Assembly (NCBI GenBank): GCA_051744845.1
Contig: JBNJDJ010000027.1
Span: 1-23,134 of the forward strand
DNA length: 23,134 nt
From: JBNJDJ01 sp051744845
Lineage (GTDB): Bacteria; Bacillota; Clostridia; Peptostreptococcales; Acidaminobacteraceae
Reading direction: 5' to 3'
The position numbers and the translations under genes were made by a program. Positions within the stretch are counted from its first letter, which is position 1, and every line of letters starts with the position of its first letter. Positions 13,633 to 22,211 of this stretch are shown here, one piece after another. The notes beneath the pieces were generated by a model. It made no database searches and was not told where the DNA came from. It saw only the letters and a program-made list of their open reading frames with translations.

Positions 13633-15474
13633 ATGAAAGGTAAGTTAAGATTTAAAATATTGAGTGTTTTTATAATTGTATTTATTGTTTTAATAGGTAA
13701 TAGTTTATGGTCAGTTTATAATTTTAATCAATTATCACAGTCAATTGAAAATATTATGATTTCTAACTATAAAACAATTGAAGCTGCTCAAGATATGATT
13801 GTTGCACTTGAGAGACAAGATAGTGCTGAATTATCATATATGTTTGCTGAGGACAATAATGCTAATGATTTGTTTAGAACTAACGAAAAAGAATTTTTAA
13901 AAGAACTTTCAATTGCAGAAAACAATATCACTGAGCCAGGAGAAGAAAAGATTCTTGATAATATAAATAAACTTTATACTAATTATTTAGATAAATTTTA
14001 TAAATTACAAGAAATTCAAAGTAATAAAGATTATCAATCAGCTAGAGATTATTATTATAATGAAATTTTGCCATTGTTTGAAAAAGCTAAAGAAAAAACT
14101 AGAGAATTACTAGAACTAAATCAAAATGGTATGGTAAATAGAAAAAATAATGCAAGTTTAATTGCAAATAGAGCTATTTATTCAACTATAACTATATCTA
14201 TTTTAACTATATTATTCGGATTGATTATAGCAATATATTTAGTTAATCAAATTATAACCCCTATTTATAGTCTGATTGAGAAAGTTAAAAAGATTGCTAG
14301 TGGAAATTATGAACAAAAAATTGAAGTTAAAGGAAATGATGAGATTTCTAAGTTAGCTAAGGAATTTAACATTATGACAACTAAATTAAAGTCATATAAA
14401 CAATTAAATGTTAAAAAGCTAAAAGCTGAAAATCAAAAAACTGAAGCGATTGTAGAAAGTATTGAAGATGCTATAATTGTAACAGATAAAAATAATAATA
14501 TTTCTAAAGTTAATAGAGAAGCTGAAAGAATTTTTGATGTTAGAGAATCAGAGGTTATAGGCAAACATTTCTTAGAAGTATTTAATAACGAGGAAATATT
14601 TGAAAAAATCAAAGAGGCACAAAAAGACCATGAGTTTAATAATTATGAAAAACCAGTTGACTTATCTTTACAAAATAATGAAAATGAAAGTTTTTTTAGA
14701 GTATATTCACGAACTATTATTACAAAAGATAATGAAAAACTTGGTGTTGTTACACTTTTACAAAATATAACTAAGTTAAAAGAAGTTGACCAAATGAAAT
14801 CTAATTTTGTTTCAACAGTATCTCATGAGTTTAGGACTCCATTAACTTCTATTTCCATGAGTGTAGGACTATTACTCGATAGAACTCCTGGTGAGTTATC
14901 AAAAGATCAATTAGAATTAGTTAAGGCAATAGAAGAAGACTCTGAACGGTTGAAGAACTTAGTAAGTGATTTATTAGATTTATCAAAATTAGAATCAGGT
15001 AAAATTCAAATGAATTTTGAAACATGTAATATTAAAAAGATTATTAAAAGTGCTGTTAATCCATTTGAAAAACAATTTGAAGAAAAAGATGCTAGGTTGA
15101 TTTATGATGAAGCAATTAAAGATATTTATGTAAAAGCAGATTATAATAAAGTATCTTGGGTATTAACCAATTTGATAGGTAATGCCTTGAGATATGTACC
15201 TAGTGACGGTGAAGGAAAAGTTGAAATTGAAATTAAAGAATCTAATAATACAATTTATGTTACAGTACAAGATAATGGTCAAGGGATTCCGAAAAATAAA
15301 CAAAACAATATTTTTGAAAAATTCACTCAAATTAAAGGTGATGATAAATCTGGTAGTACTGGCTTAGGTCTGGCAATTTCAAAAGAAATTATTGAAGCCC
15401 ATAATGGAGATATTTGGGTTGAAAGTGAAAAAGGAAAAGGAAGTAAATTCTACTTTACTTTGCATAAAAAATAA
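13633..15474 (+). CDS. Membrane histidine kinase with HAMP and PAS domains
   Basis: The 613-residue sensor has a first membrane helix at about 8-27, an extracytoplasmic helical region (about 28-180, resembling a four-helix-bundle sensor), a second membrane helix at about 183-206, HAMP (about 207-260), PAS (about 272-385), the phospho-acceptor block SHEFRTPLTSI with His398 and an ATPase domain with NLIGNALRYVP, DNGQGIP and GSTGLGLAI. It resembles KinB-type kinases. ATG 13633 is preferred over in-frame TTG 13612 because AGTAGGTGA precedes it. Its partner is presumably one or both receivers that follow. Lying inside a K+ operon, it may sense osmotic or ionic conditions; the stimulus is not shown by the sequence. 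Confidence 0.94.
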   Translation: MKGKLRFKILSVFIIVFIVLIGNSLWSVYNFNQLSQSIENIMISNYKTIEAAQDMIVALERQDSAELSYMFAEDNNANDLFRTNEKEFLKELSIAENNITEPGEEKILDNINKLYTNYLDKFYKLQEIQSNKDYQSARDYYYNEILPLFEKAKEKTRELLELNQNGMVNRKNNASLIANRAIYSTITISILTILFGLIIAIYLVNQIITPIYSLIEKVKKIASGNYEQKIEVKGNDEISKLAKEFNIMTTKLKSYKQLNVKKLKAENQKTEAIVESIEDAIIVTDKNNNISKVNREAERIFDVRESEVIGKHFLEVFNNEEIFEKIKEAQKDHEFNNYEKPVDLSLQNNENESFFRVYSRTIITKDNEKLGVVTLLQNITKLKEVDQMKSNFVSTVSHEFRTPLTSISMSVGLLLDRTPGELSKDQLELVKAIEEDSERLKNLVSDLLDLSKLESGKIQMNFETCNIKKIIKSAVNPFEKQFEEKDARLIYDEAIKDIYVKADYNKVSWVLTNLIGNALRYVPSDGEGKVEIEIKESNNTIYVTVQDNGQGIPKNKQNNIFEKFTQIKGDDKSGSTGLGLAISKEIIEAHNGDIWVESEKGKGSKFYFTLHKK

Positions 15475-15485
15475 AGAGGGATAGT

Positions 15486-15851
15486 ATGGAAAAAATATTG
15501 GTTATAGAAGATGAAAAAAATATAATATTAACATTAAAAATGCTTTTAAAAAACCATGATTTTGAAACAAGATTTACCAAAAGTGGGTCAGAAGGTATTC
15601 AAATTATTGAAGACTTTAATCCGGATATTATTTTATTAGATATTTTACTTCCGGATATGAATGGCTATTTAATTTGTGAAGCAATAAGAGAAAATTATAC
15701 TAAAAAAGAGTTGCCAATTATATTTATGAGCGCTAAAAGTGAAGAAAAAGATATACAAAAAGCTTATAATCTAGGTGGTAATGATTATATTGTAAAACCT
15801 TTTGAAAATGAAGAGTTAATAAGAAGAATTAACAAGATATTGGAGGGATAA
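15486..15851 (+). CDS. Stand-alone response-regulator receiver protein
   Basis: The 121 residues are a single receiver domain with no output. The acidic pocket (Glu8-Asp9-Glu10), phospho-acceptor Asp52 in LLDILLPDMNG, switch Ser82 and Lys104 in YIVKPF are all present, so it should be phosphorylatable. Such proteins act by protein contact or pass phosphate on. It lies 11 bases after the kinase gene with AGAGGG before the ATG, and ends 2 bases before the next receiver gene. Confidence 0.93.
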   Translation: MEKILVIEDEKNIILTLKMLLKNHDFETRFTKSGSEGIQIIEDFNPDIILLDILLPDMNGYLICEAIRENYTKKELPIIFMSAKSEEKDIQKAYNLGGNDYIVKPFENEELIRRINKILEG

Positions 15852-15853
15852 GT

Positions 15854-16537
15854 ATGAGTGAAAAAGTATTAATAGTTGATGATGAAAAGAATATTAGAAT
15901 GACGTTAAAACAATGTTTATCTAATAAAGATTATGATATTACTTTAGCAATAAATGGTGAAGAAGCACTTAAAAAAATAAAAAATGATTCTTTTGATTTG
16001 ATCTTTTTAGATATTAAAATGCCTGGTTTAAATGGAATGGAAGTTTTAGAAAAAATAAGAAATTTTGATCAAACTATAAATGTTATAATGATGACGGCTT
16101 ATGGTACTATTGAAAGAGCTGTAGAAGCTATGAAATTAGGAGCAGTTGACTTTATTCCTAAACCATTTACGCCTCAAGAAATAAGGGATATTGCCCAAAA
16201 AGTTTTAGATCGTGTTTCTTTGGAAAAAAGTGATTTAAATAATAGTAAAAATTTAATAGAATATGCTAAAAAATGTATTATAGAAAAAAATTATAATGAG
16301 GCTAAAGAATATTTAAAGAAAGCAATAGCTGAAGACACACAAAAACCAGAACCACATAATTTATTAGGAGTAATAAGTGAATACAATGGAGATATATTAA
16401 CTGCTCAAAAATATTATAGGGCTGCTTTAGCATTAGATCCAACATATAAGCCAGCTGATAAGAATTTAGAAAGAACAGTGATGGGAGATACAAAGTCAGA
16501 TGTTTCTTTAGGAGAGGACACTAATGATAAAGAATAA
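15854..16537 (+). CDS. Response regulator with receiver and TPR region
   Basis: Residues 1-122 are a receiver with Asp9-Asp10, phospho-acceptor Asp53 (FLDIKMPGLNG), Thr81 and Lys103 (FIPKPF), most like NtrC-class receivers. Residues about 133-205 contain two tetratricopeptide repeats (AKKCIIEKNYNEAKEYLKKA and the unit LLGVISEYNGDILTAQKYYR), then a short acidic tail. No DNA-binding, AAA+ or enzymatic domain is present, so output is probably protein binding through the TPRs. GGAGGG precedes the ATG. Its last 14 bases overlap the next gene (TrkA-like), which points to translational coupling and suggests the RCK proteins or channel as possible partners; that is inference. Confidence 0.9.
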   Translation: MSEKVLIVDDEKNIRMTLKQCLSNKDYDITLAINGEEALKKIKNDSFDLIFLDIKMPGLNGMEVLEKIRNFDQTINVIMMTAYGTIERAVEAMKLGAVDFIPKPFTPQEIRDIAQKVLDRVSLEKSDLNNSKNLIEYAKKCIIEKNYNEAKEYLKKAIAEDTQKPEPHNLLGVISEYNGDILTAQKYYRAALALDPTYKPADKNLERTVMGDTKSDVSLGEDTNDKE

Positions 16538-16952
16538 AGAACGTTATATTATAATAGTTGGTTGCGGAAGATTAGGTTCTCATTTAGCTAACTCATTATC
16601 TAGAGCAAAACAAAGTGTAGTTATAATAGATCAAAATAAAGAATCTTTTAGTAAATTAAATAATTCATTTAGTGGTTTTAAATTAGAAGCTGATGCTATA
16701 GAGATTGATACACTAGAAAATGCTAAAATTAATAGAGCTGATGTAGTTGTTACTGCTACTAATGATGATAATACAAATATTATGATTGCTCAGATTGCTA
16801 AAAAAATTTATAATGTCAATCATGTTATTGCTAGGTTAGCAGAACCAAGTAGAAAAAAAGTATATCAAGAATTAGAAATTGAAACAATTTGTCCAACAAT
16901 ACTTTCGGCTGAAGAATTTAAAAAAATAATTGTTCATAAAGAGAGGGGTTAA
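16524..16952 (+). CDS. TrkA-like protein, RCK N-domain only
   Basis: The 142-residue protein is a single RCK N-domain: Rossmann loop GCGRLG, VVIIDQN at the end of the second strand and ARLAEPSRKKVYQELEIE near the crossover helix. It stops where the RCK C-domain would begin. Classical TrkA contains two N- and two C-domains in one chain; here the equivalent appears divided between this gene and the next, with the first C-domain missing. It starts inside the receiver-TPR gene (14-base overlap) after GGAGAGG. It probably assembles with the next protein on the TrkH-type channel. Confidence 0.88.
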   Translation: MIKNKERYIIIVGCGRLGSHLANSLSRAKQSVVIIDQNKESFSKLNNSFSGFKLEADAIEIDTLENAKINRADVVVTATNDDNTNIMIAQIAKKIYNVNHVIARLAEPSRKKVYQELEIETICPTILSAEEFKKIIVHKERG

Positions 16953-16953
16953 T

Positions 16954-17619
16954 GTGAGAATAATAGTAATAGGTGGTGGAAAAAAAGTATACTTTTTAGT
17001 TAAATCATTTAATTCTAAAGGATATGAAGTAACAGTTATAAATGACGATTTAGACTATTGTAAAAAGATGGCTAAACAAGATAATTCTACAATTGTTCAT
17101 GGCGATGGTACTAAACCATATATTTTAGAAGATGCTGGTATAGCTTCTGCTGATATGGTGATTGCTTTAACTTCGAGTGATCCAGATAATTTAGTTATTT
17201 GTCAAATAGCTGAACAAATTTATAAAATTAATAAAACATTTGCTGTTGTTAACGATCCTCATAATATAGATATTTTTAAGCAATTAGGAGTACATACAGT
17301 AATTTCTACAGCTGAGATTATTTCTGATTTGATTGAGCAAAAAGTTTCTGTTGATGATATCTTGAACTTAGTACCTATACAAGAAGGTAAATTATCTGTT
17401 ATGGAAATTAAATTATCCAGTGATTCATTAATTTTAGATCAAAAGATAAGTGAAATAAAATTTCCTGAAGATGCTATTATAGGTTCTATAATTAGACAAG
17501 GAAATGTTATTATTCCAAAAGGACATACTAATTTTAAAGTTAATGATAAGTTGATTATACTAACTTTATCTGAAGTGCAATCTGAAGTTGTAAAAATGGT
17601 TAAAGGAAAGATTGATTAA
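16954..17619 (+). CDS. trkA: TrkA-like protein, RCK N- and C-domains
   Basis: The 221-residue protein has an RCK N-domain (about 1-125) and an RCK C-domain (about 138-215, ending VNDKLIILTL). The nucleotide loop reads IGGGKKVYFLV: the third glycine of GxGxxG is replaced by Val, unlike the intact loop of the preceding protein, so nucleotide binding may be altered. Asp/Asn residues follow the second strand (VINDD). GTG 16954 is chosen after GAGAGGGG; it is 1 base after the previous stop, while an upstream TTG at 16930 would place the Shine-Dalgarno inside the gene. The TrkH gene follows at once. Together with its neighbour it probably replaces one full-length TrkA. Confidence 0.87.
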   Translation: MRIIVIGGGKKVYFLVKSFNSKGYEVTVINDDLDYCKKMAKQDNSTIVHGDGTKPYILEDAGIASADMVIALTSSDPDNLVICQIAEQIYKINKTFAVVNDPHNIDIFKQLGVHTVISTAEIISDLIEQKVSVDDILNLVPIQEGKLSVMEIKLSSDSLILDQKISEIKFPEDAIIGSIIRQGNVIIPKGHTNFKVNDKLIILTLSEVQSEVVKMVKGKID

Positions 17620-17620
17620 T

Positions 17621-19096
17621 ATGTTATATATTGATAGATTAAAAAAAAGATATAAACTTATTTTCAAATATGCAGGATCGATTATTGTTGGGGTTGGTAT
17701 AATAATACTTTTACCTTTGCTTGTTTTACCTTTTTATACTTCTGAAATGATTGAGGCAAAATATTTTATTATACCTTCAATTATAGCGATTATTATTGGA
17801 TTAATAATGAGAGGTAGAAAACAAGAAACAGATGTAACATTGAGTTTGACTGAAGGAGGAATAATAGTTGTTTTAACATGGATAATAACTGCTATTATTT
17901 CAGCTTTGCCTTTTATATTATCTGGAAAATTAAATTTTACTCAAGCTATTTTTGAATCTGTTAGTGGTTGGACTACTACTGGTTTATCGGTTGTTGATGT
18001 AACTAAAACTTCTAAAATATTTTTAATGTGGAGAAGTATTATGCAGTTTTTTGGTGGTGCTGGTTTAGCTGTTGTAATGTTATCATCAATTATAGGCCCT
18101 CATGGATTAGGTTTATATAATGCTGAAGGAAGATCTGATAAGTTATTGCCACATGTTAAAAGATCAACTAAAATGATTATGGTTATATATACTAGTTATG
18201 TAGTTTCTGGTACACTTTTATATTTTTTAGCAGATATGCCATTTTTTGATGCAATTAATCATTCTATTGCTGCTATTTCTACAGGTGGATTTTCAACAAA
18301 AGCTAATAGTATAGGAGCATATAATAGTTTAGCAATTGAATTAATTACAATCATATTAATGTTTTTAGGAACAATAAACTTTGCTACTCACTATGTTTTA
18401 TTAAAAGGGAAATTTAAACAATTTATAAAAAATGGTGAAATAAAGTTTATGTTTATTTTAGTTTCTATTTTAGTACCTATAACATCGTTTTTATCTTTAA
18501 ATAAATTTTTTGGTTCTGTTTCAAAAAGTATTAGAGTCGCTTTTTTTGATTTGGTATCGGCTTTAAGTACAACAGGTTTTTCAACAGTAAGTTATACAAA
18601 ATGGCCAGGATTTCCATTTCTTATTTTAATTTTACTTATGTTAATTGGTGGTGGAACAGGTTCGACTGCTGGTGGAATAAAACAATATAGAGTTTATTTA
18701 ATGATTAAATCTATTTATTGGAATATAAGAGATATTTTTGAACCTAAAAATTCTATAAAACAAAATTATGTATATAGACCTGAAGGTAAAGTTTATGTTG
18801 AAAACGATCATATATTAGGAGTTTATAATTTTATCGGGTTTTACATGTTATTATATTTTTTAGGTGTAAGTGTATTAGTTTTAAATGGATACCCACTAAG
18901 AGATTCATTATTTGAATTTGCTTCTAGTATAGGAACGGTAGGTTTATCTATTGGTATTACATCAGCTTCTGCTCCTGCTTCAGTTTTATGGGCTGAAACA
19001 TTTGGAATGCTTTTAGGACGTTTAGAAATCTTTGTTTTATTTTTTGCATCTGTTCAATTTGTTAAAGATGTTAAGCTTATATTTAATAAAAAATAG
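17621..19096 (+). CDS. trkH: TrkH-type K+ channel subunit
   Basis: The 491-residue membrane protein is a second member of the Trk/Ktr/HKT family, longer than the first and with the TrkH-style extra N-terminal helices (about 15-65) before the four pore repeats. Filter regions read SVSGWTTTGLSV, AISTGGFST, SALSTTGFST and SSIGTVGLSIG. GGGTGSTAGGIK lies between repeats three and four. It should import K+ with the two TrkA-like proteins just upstream. ATG 17621 is preferred to TTG 17612 because AAAGGAAAG then has normal spacing. It is the last gene of the riboswitch-headed unit and is followed by a clear terminator. Confidence 0.93.
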   Translation: MLYIDRLKKRYKLIFKYAGSIIVGVGIIILLPLLVLPFYTSEMIEAKYFIIPSIIAIIIGLIMRGRKQETDVTLSLTEGGIIVVLTWIITAIISALPFILSGKLNFTQAIFESVSGWTTTGLSVVDVTKTSKIFLMWRSIMQFFGGAGLAVVMLSSIIGPHGLGLYNAEGRSDKLLPHVKRSTKMIMVIYTSYVVSGTLLYFLADMPFFDAINHSIAAISTGGFSTKANSIGAYNSLAIELITIILMFLGTINFATHYVLLKGKFKQFIKNGEIKFMFILVSILVPITSFLSLNKFFGSVSKSIRVAFFDLVSALSTTGFSTVSYTKWPGFPFLILILLMLIGGGTGSTAGGIKQYRVYLMIKSIYWNIRDIFEPKNSIKQNYVYRPEGKVYVENDHILGVYNFIGFYMLLYFLGVSVLVLNGYPLRDSLFEFASSIGTVGLSIGITSASAPASVLWAETFGMLLGRLEIFVLFFASVQFVKDVKLIFNKK

Positions 19097-19121
19097 AAAA
19101 CTAGAGATATTAAAAAAATTA

Positions 19122-19160
19122 AAAGTTATAAAAGAAAAATTCTTTTATAGCTTTTTTTGT
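19122..19160 (+). terminator. Terminator of the K+ uptake operon
   Basis: AAAGTTATAAAAGAA (19122-19136) pairs with TTCTTTTATAGCTTT (19140-19154) with one G-U, followed by a T-run. It marks the end of the unit that begins at 11369. Confidence 0.88.
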
Positions 19161-19185
19161 ATTTTGGGAAGAAATTATATAAAAT
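19157..19185 (+). promoter_or_regulatory. Possible promoter of the IMPase-PHP gene pair
   Basis: TTGTAT (19157-19162), 17-base spacer, TAAAAT (19180-19185). The -35 overlaps the T-run of the preceding terminator. Confidence 0.4.
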
Positions 19186-19236
19186 ATAAAAAAGAATTGA
19201 TTAAAATTTAAATATAAATTTTGAGGTGAGGGATTT

Positions 19237-20019
19237 ATGAATTTAGAAAAAATTTTAGAAGATGTTAAAGAAATTGCTAAAAAAGCAGGAGCGATTCAAA
19301 AAAAGCATTTTAGAGGAAAAAATATATCAATGTGTATAAAAAGTTCAAACGTAGATTTAGTAACAAAAGTAGATAAAGCAAGTGAGTATTTAATTATTAA
19401 AGATTTAAGTGAAAAATATGATTTTTCATTTTTATCAGAGGAAAAAGGTCAAATTGATAATGAATCAGATTATAAATGGATAATTGACCCTTTAGATGGT
19501 ACAACTAATTTTGCAAGTGGTTTTCCTATATTTGCTGTATCTATTGCTTTAAAAAAAGGTAAAGAAACATTATTAGGGTGTGTATATGTACCAATGTTAG
19601 ATGAGATGTATACAGCTATTAAAGATAAAGGTGCATTTTTAGGAAATAAAGAATTAAGAGTTGGCCAAAAAGCTAAGCTAAATCAATCTATATTAGCTAC
19701 AGGTTTTCCATATGATAAAGTTGAAAATGATGATAATAATTCAAAGCATTTTGCTCATATGGTGCCTAAAGTAAGAGGATTGAGAAGGGCAGGAGCAGCA
19801 GCTTATGATTTGGTAAATGTAGCAAGTGGAGTATTTGATGGTTTTTGGGAAATAAATTTAAGTAAATGGGATGTTGCAGCAGGAAAATTAATAATTCAAG
19901 AAGCTGGTGGTATTGTAAAAGATTTTGAAAATAAAAGAGGCGAGTCAATAATTGCTGGTAATATTTCTTTAGTTAACCTAATAGAGAAAGAATTAAAAGA
20001 AGTTGATAAATGTGATTGA
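19237..20019 (+). CDS. suhB: Inositol-monophosphatase-family phosphatase
   Basis: The 260-residue protein has the Mg2+-dependent phosphatase signatures of the family: SEE (67-69), WIIDPLDGTTNF (81-92, with Asp84 and Asp87 as metal ligands) and WDVAAG (211-216, Asp212). It would remove phosphate from a sugar or inositol phosphate. Members of this family also act as histidinol phosphatases or on PAP or fructose bisphosphate, and sequence alone does not decide. A strong GAGGTGAGGG precedes the ATG. Its end overlaps the PHP-family gene by 8 bases, so the two are co-translated, which leaves open a histidine-related role given hisIE and hisF nearby. Confidence 0.9.
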   Translation: MNLEKILEDVKEIAKKAGAIQKKHFRGKNISMCIKSSNVDLVTKVDKASEYLIIKDLSEKYDFSFLSEEKGQIDNESDYKWIIDPLDGTTNFASGFPIFAVSIALKKGKETLLGCVYVPMLDEMYTAIKDKGAFLGNKELRVGQKAKLNQSILATGFPYDKVENDDNNSKHFAHMVPKVRGLRRAGAAAYDLVNVASGVFDGFWEINLSKWDVAAGKLIIQEAGGIVKDFENKRGESIIAGNISLVNLIEKELKEVDKCD

Positions 20020-20833
20020 TTTACACATTCATTCTAAATTTAGTAGTGATTCGAAACAACCTGTTGAAGAAATAATTCAAGAATCAATAAAGAAAAATAT
20101 CAAAGTCATATCAATTACAGATCATATAGACTATGATTATACTGATCCATCTATTAATTTTGATTTTGATATAGATAAATATATGAAAGTTATTAAAGAA
20201 ATGCAAAAAAAATATGGTAAAGATATAAAAATCTTAAAAGGTGTAGAGTTAGGTCTTCAACCACATTTGTGTGAAAGGTTAAATGAATTTAGTAAAACTT
20301 ATGATTTTGATTTTTTAATAGGATCATTTCATACTTGTAATAAAAAAGATTTATATCAAGGTGATTTTTATAAAGACAAAGATAAATACCAAGCTTGGGA
20401 TGAATATTTAATAGATATTTATGAAACGGTTAAGTGTTTTGATAAATTCAGTGTATTAGGACATTTAGATATTTTAAAAAGATATAATAAAGACGTTAGA
20501 GATATAGAAATTGATTATATAAAACCTAAATTAATAAAAATATTTAAGCTAATTATAAAAAAAGGCATTGGTCTTGAAGTTAATACTTCTGGACTAAGGA
20601 ATGCTTATGGAATTGGAAAGACACTTCCTTCTTTTGATGTTTTAGAAATTTATTATAATCAAGGCGGAAAGTTATTAACTATTGGCTCAGATTCTCATAA
20701 CTTTAAAACGATAGGTCAGTTTAATAAAAAAGTTTTAAAAAAATTAGATAAAATTGGATTTGAAAAAATATATTATTTTGAAAAACAAAAGCCAAAAAGT
20801 TTTGAAATAAAAAAACTTCTTAGAAAATTCTAA
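20012..20833 (+). CDS. PHP-domain phosphoesterase, histidinol-phosphatase-like
   Basis: The 273-residue protein is a PHP-fold metal hydrolase. The metal sites are DLHIHSKFSSD (His5, His7), ITDHIDYD, GVELGLQP, GSFHTC, GHLDI and the closing GSDSHNF. Length and motif spacing fit the HisJ/HisK histidinol-phosphate phosphatases, but other PHP phosphatases look alike. GTG 20012 gives the usual MIDLHIHS start; TTG 20003 is an alternative, and neither has a strong Shine-Dalgarno, consistent with coupling to the overlapping phosphatase gene. The stop codon lies within the terminator stem shared with metK. Confidence 0.85.
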   Translation: MIDLHIHSKFSSDSKQPVEEIIQESIKKNIKVISITDHIDYDYTDPSINFDFDIDKYMKVIKEMQKKYGKDIKILKGVELGLQPHLCERLNEFSKTYDFDFLIGSFHTCNKKDLYQGDFYKDKDKYQAWDEYLIDIYETVKCFDKFSVLGHLDILKRYNKDVRDIEIDYIKPKLIKIFKLIIKKGIGLEVNTSGLRNAYGIGKTLPSFDVLEIYYNQGGKLLTIGSDSHNFKTIGQFNKKVLKKLDKIGFEKIYYFEKQKPKSFEIKKLLRKF

Positions 20834-20845
20834 GAAGTTTTTATC
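20812..20845. terminator. Bidirectional terminator between the PHP gene and metK
   Basis: AAAACTTCTTAGAA (20812-20825) is mirrored by TTCTAAGAAGTTTT (20828-20841), with T-rich tails on both strands. It overlaps the last codons of the PHP gene. Confidence 0.85.
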
Positions 20846-22024
20846 TTATAAAGCTTCTTTTCTTAAAATATCAGCTTTATCAGTTTTTTCCCAAGGAAGA
20901 TCTAAATCATTTCTTCCAAAATGTCCATATGCAGCAGTTTGTTTGTATATTGGACGTCTTAATCCTAGATTTTTAATAATTGCTGATGGTCTAAGATCAA
21001 AATGTTTATCTACTAAATCTTTTATTACATCTACATCGACTTTTTCAGTATCAAATGTTTCAATAAATACAGATACAGGATGAGAAACTCCTATAGCATA
21101 AGCTAATTCTATTTCACATTGATCTGCTAATCCAGCAGCTACAATATTTTTAGCTACATATCTTGCAGCATAAGTAGCTGATCTATCAACTTTTGTTGGA
21201 TCTTTTCCACTAAAAGCTCCACCACCGTGTCTTGAAAAACCACCGTAAGTATCTACGATTATTTTTCTACCAGTTAAACCAGCATCTCCTTGTGGTCCGC
21301 CGACTACAAATTTTCCAGTTGGATTTACGTAATATTTAGTATTTTCATCTAATAAATGATCATCTATTACTTCTTTAGCTACGTATTTTATAAGTTCTGT
21401 TTTTATTTTTTCATGAGATACATTTGGGGCATGTTGTGAAGATAAAACAACAGTATCTACTCTTATTGGTTTATCATCGTGGTATTCAACAGTTACTTGA
21501 GTTTTACCATCAGGTCTTAAATAATCTAAGACTCTTTCCTTTCTAACTTCACTCATTTTTTTTGCTAATTTATGAGCTAAAGTAATTGGAAGAGGCATAC
21601 ATTCTTCAGTTTCATTACAAGCATAACCAAACATTATACCTTGGTCACCAGCTCCTAGGTCTTCATCTCCATTGCCTTGTTCTTTGTGTTCTAAAGATTC
21701 ATCTACTCCTTGAGCAATATCAGGTGATTGAGGATCAATAGCAGTAATTACTCCGCATGTATCTCCATCAAATCCATATTTTGCTCTTGTATATCCAATT
21801 TCTTTTATAGTATTTCTTGCTACTTCTTGCATATTTACATAACAATCACATGTTATTTCACCAGAAATTAAAACTAAACCAGTAGTAACAGATGTTTCGC
21901 AAGCTACTCTTGCAGTAGGGTCATTTTTATATATTTCATCAAGTATTGCGTCTGATATTTGATCACATATTTTATCAGGATGACCTTCGGTTACAGATTC
22001 TGATGTAAAAAATCTTTTTTTCAT
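20846..22024 (-). CDS. metK: S-adenosylmethionine synthetase
   Basis: MetK makes S-adenosylmethionine from methionine and ATP. The 392-residue length is typical. Visible motifs are FTSESVTEGHPDKICDQISD (residues 6-25, His15 and Asp17 in the ATP/Mg site), the signature GAGDQGIMFGYA, GGAFSGKDPTKVDRSA with the catalytic lysine and arginine, and the C-terminal GHFGRNDLDLPWE. The ATG follows GGAGG. The gene is transcribed from its own promoter through a SAM-I riboswitch, so high product shuts off its own synthesis. Confidence 0.98.
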   Translation of the reverse strand: MKKRFFTSESVTEGHPDKICDQISDAILDEIYKNDPTARVACETSVTTGLVLISGEITCDCYVNMQEVARNTIKEIGYTRAKYGFDGDTCGVITAIDPQSPDIAQGVDESLEHKEQGNGDEDLGAGDQGIMFGYACNETEECMPLPITLAHKLAKKMSEVRKERVLDYLRPDGKTQVTVEYHDDKPIRVDTVVLSSQHAPNVSHEKIKTELIKYVAKEVIDDHLLDENTKYYVNPTGKFVVGGPQGDAGLTGRKIIVDTYGGFSRHGGGAFSGKDPTKVDRSATYAARYVAKNIVAAGLADQCEIELAYAIGVSHPVSVFIETFDTEKVDVDVIKDLVDKHFDLRPSAIIKNLGLRRPIYKQTAAYGHFGRNDLDLPWEKTDKADILRKEAL

Positions 22025-22064
22025 AAAACCTCCATATATTTAAACATTTTGAATATTTCTTATT

Positions 22065-22094
22065 AAATAAAAAACGCCTTCTAAAAATGAAGGC
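22065..22094 (-). terminator. SAM-riboswitch-controlled terminator before metK
   Basis: On the minus strand GCCTTC, a 7-base loop and GAAGGC are followed by GTTTTTT. It lies between the aptamer and the metK start and is the expression platform. Confidence 0.88.
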
Positions 22095-22101
22095 ATAATA
22101 A

Positions 22102-22192
22102 CCTCATCTTTCAGTAAAACTGTAGGATTTAGCACCGTATAGCCGGTTGCTGGATTTCACAGGGCCTAGTCCCTCCATCACTCTTAATAAGG
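22102..22192 (-). promoter_or_regulatory. SAM-I riboswitch (S-box) of metK
   Basis: On the minus strand the conserved blocks appear in order: AAGAGTGATGGAGGGACT, GGCCCTGTGAAA, CCAGCAACCGGC, CGGTGCTAAATCC and GATGAG. The closing helix P1 is CCTTATT (22192-22186) with GATGAGG (22108-22102). This class binds S-adenosylmethionine and stabilises the terminator that follows. Confidence 0.96.
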
Positions 22193-22211
22193 AATATTCT
22201 CTTACATAGGA

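Noticed and set aside
16302..16493. Minus-strand frame opposite the receiver-TPR gene
   Set aside because: It is antisense to a well-supported coding region, with low-complexity Leu-rich translation.
19766..19948. Minus-strand frame opposite the IMPase gene
   Set aside because: It is a Leu-rich shadow of the phosphatase gene with no ribosome-binding site.
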